Origin: an uncultured bacterium
GTDB taxonomy: Bacteria; Patescibacteriota; Gracilibacteria; Absconditabacterales; Absconditicoccaceae
Length of the DNA stretch: 19,298 nt
Assembly: GCA_937906635.1 (NCBI GenBank)
Contig: CALCYP010000065.1
Coordinates: forward strand, 1 to 19,298
Reading direction: 5' to 3'
Shown: positions 18,198 to 19,298 of the stretch, one piece after another
Layout of the letters: every line of letters starts with the position of its first letter
Position numbering within the stretch: position 1 is the first letter of the stretch
The notes under the pieces: model-generated
Databases searched by the model: none
Told to the model about the DNA's origin: nothing
The model's input: only the letters and a program-made list of their open reading frames with translations
Translations under genes and position numbers: made by a program

Positions 18198-19298
18198 TTA
18201 CGGTCTAATTCTATTATGATATCTTGGGAATGGAATAGCTTCACGGATATGTTGAAGTCCACAAATCCACATAGTCAATCTCTCTAATCAGTAACCAAAT
18301 CCAGATGTAGTTACTCATCAATATTTTCTGATATCCAAATACCATTCATAATCTTCCAATTTATATCAGTGATCTAATATTCTCTTTTTCAAAGTCTCAT
18401 AATCTCAAATTCTTTCTGATCATCAAATAATTTCTCCATATCACTCTGGAGCCAAAAGATCTGCACATTTTGCTGTACCAGGATGTTTTGGATCTTCTGG
18501 CATATAAAATGCTTTTATCTCAAGTGGAAAGTTTGTCACAAATACTGGTTGCTCATATTTATTCATGAGTAATGTCTCATCATCTGCTCATAAATCATCT
18601 CATTCTTTAATATCTGATCACATTGCTTGTAATTCTTTTACTACTTCAGCATGAGTTTTGCGGATAAATGGCTTTTGAATTTTCTCTAATTTTGAAACAT
18701 CTCTACCAATAATTTCCAATTCTGCTCTCTTATTTTTCAAAACTCTCTGAACAATATAATAAATCAAATCTTCTTGATATTCCATATTTCATTCATTATC
18801 TGTGAATGCCTCTTCTGCATCCATCATCCAAAGTTCATTTAAATGTCTCCTTGTTTTACTCCTTTCGGCTCTAAATACTGGTCAAAAATCATATACATTT
18901 CTATGAGCAGCGATAGCTGCTTCTATATACATCTGTCATGTCTGATTTAAGTACATAGTTTCTCAGTTTGTATGGGTAGTCTCGTACAAAGAAGTACTAT
19001 CTTCAGCACAAGTAGATGTAAATATTGGAGAATCTATTTTTGTGAAATCATTTTCCTGCATCCAATCATATGTCGCATGGATTATTTCATCTCTAACTCT
19101 CTGGATAGCCCATTGAGATTTAGATCTCAAATACAAATGTCTATTGTCAAACAAAAATTCTACTCCGTGGTCTTTTTGTCAAAGAGGATAATCTTTTGCT
19201 AAACTTATTACTTCAAAATATTCTGTCTGAATTTCGTATTCATCTTTTTTTGGATGTTTACTTACAGTACCAGAAATTTTAATTGAAGATTCTATTCC
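18198..19298 (-). CDS. asnS: asparaginyl-tRNA synthetase (N-terminus cut by window edge)
   Basis: 366 codons are visible, with TAA at 18198. It charges tRNA-Asn with asparagine (class II, subclass b). The piece starts within the anticodon-binding OB domain ([15 protein letters not shown], then YPLGQKDHG) and continues through [44 protein letters not shown], motif 2 [18 protein letters not shown], and [19 protein letters not shown]. Motif 3 [18 protein letters not shown] and the terminal AIPFPR follow. AsnRS is favoured over AspRS by YLNQTGQ, RHLNE and the short spacing to motif 3. Glycines are mixed UGA and GGN, with UGA at the conserved TGQ and YGLERL positions, which proves the recoding in a housekeeping gene. 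A single AT-rich inverted repeat follows the stop. Confidence 0.95.

Noticed and set aside
1..19298. UGA read as tryptophan (table 4)
   Set aside because: Trp would fall on Walker A, MIDAS, DPPY and GTPase glycines, and normal TGG Trp codons are present throughout.
1..19298. CRISPR arrays, tRNA or rRNA genes, and insertion sequences
   Set aside because: No regularly spaced repeats, cloverleaf patterns, rRNA signatures or transposase motifs were seen on either strand.

Overview
Organism and code. The window is very AT-rich and can only be read if UGA encodes glycine (translation table 25). With UGA as stop, most of it breaks into short fragments. With UGA as Gly, ten long genes become continuous and the UGA codons fall on invariant glycines: SNF2 DEVGLGKTIEAGL, Mod DPPYNTGN and DFFAGSGTTG, vWA DVSGSMG, HflX GYTNAGKS, AsnRS SGFGYGLERL. 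This points to the candidate phyla Absconditabacteria (SR1) or Gracilibacteria (BD1-5/GN02). I cannot separate the two from this window. Recognisable Shine-Dalgarno sequences are almost absent.\n\nLayout. 1-98: the 3' end of an unidentified + strand gene. 109-8920: a minus-strand three-gene restriction-modification/defence operon, transcribed SNF2 helicase -> beta-class adenine methyltransferase (Mod) -> type III-like Res with a C-terminal PD-ExK-like motif. About 180 nt of leader precede it (8921-9101). They form a long structured RNA ending in an intrinsic terminator just before the first start codon, and an internal segment could act as an antiterminator. 9278-11251: a YfbK-family von Willebrand factor A protein with its own terminator, so it is a separate unit from the operon. 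11482-12551: a small membrane protein and a small lipoprotein. 12757-13398 (+): a secreted CAP/SCP-domain protein with a good sigma70-type promoter. Its stop overlaps the stop of a convergent WecA/MraY-type glycosyl-1-phosphate transferase (13395-14489, -). 14663-15076 (+): a small membrane-anchored protein flanked by two copies of a hairpin repeat. 15276-16448 (+): HflX GTPase. 16635-18023 (-): PIN-PhoH ATPase. 18198 to the window end (-): AsnRS, cut by the edge.\n\nHow it fits together. The left half is an accessory defence island. The right half is mostly housekeeping: envelope polymer synthesis, ribosome-associated GTPase, RNA metabolism, tRNA charging. Most genes use UGA as their main glycine codon. 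phoH (25 glycines) and the lipoprotein (10 glycines) use no UGA at all. phoH and the small gene at 14663 also have UGA as the first stop-like codon, right at an intrinsic terminator. These two genes are either imports from standard-code organisms or cases where UGA, the terminator, or ribosome rescue ends the protein. The best candidates for new biology are the attenuator-like leader of the defence operon and these UGA-at-terminator gene ends.
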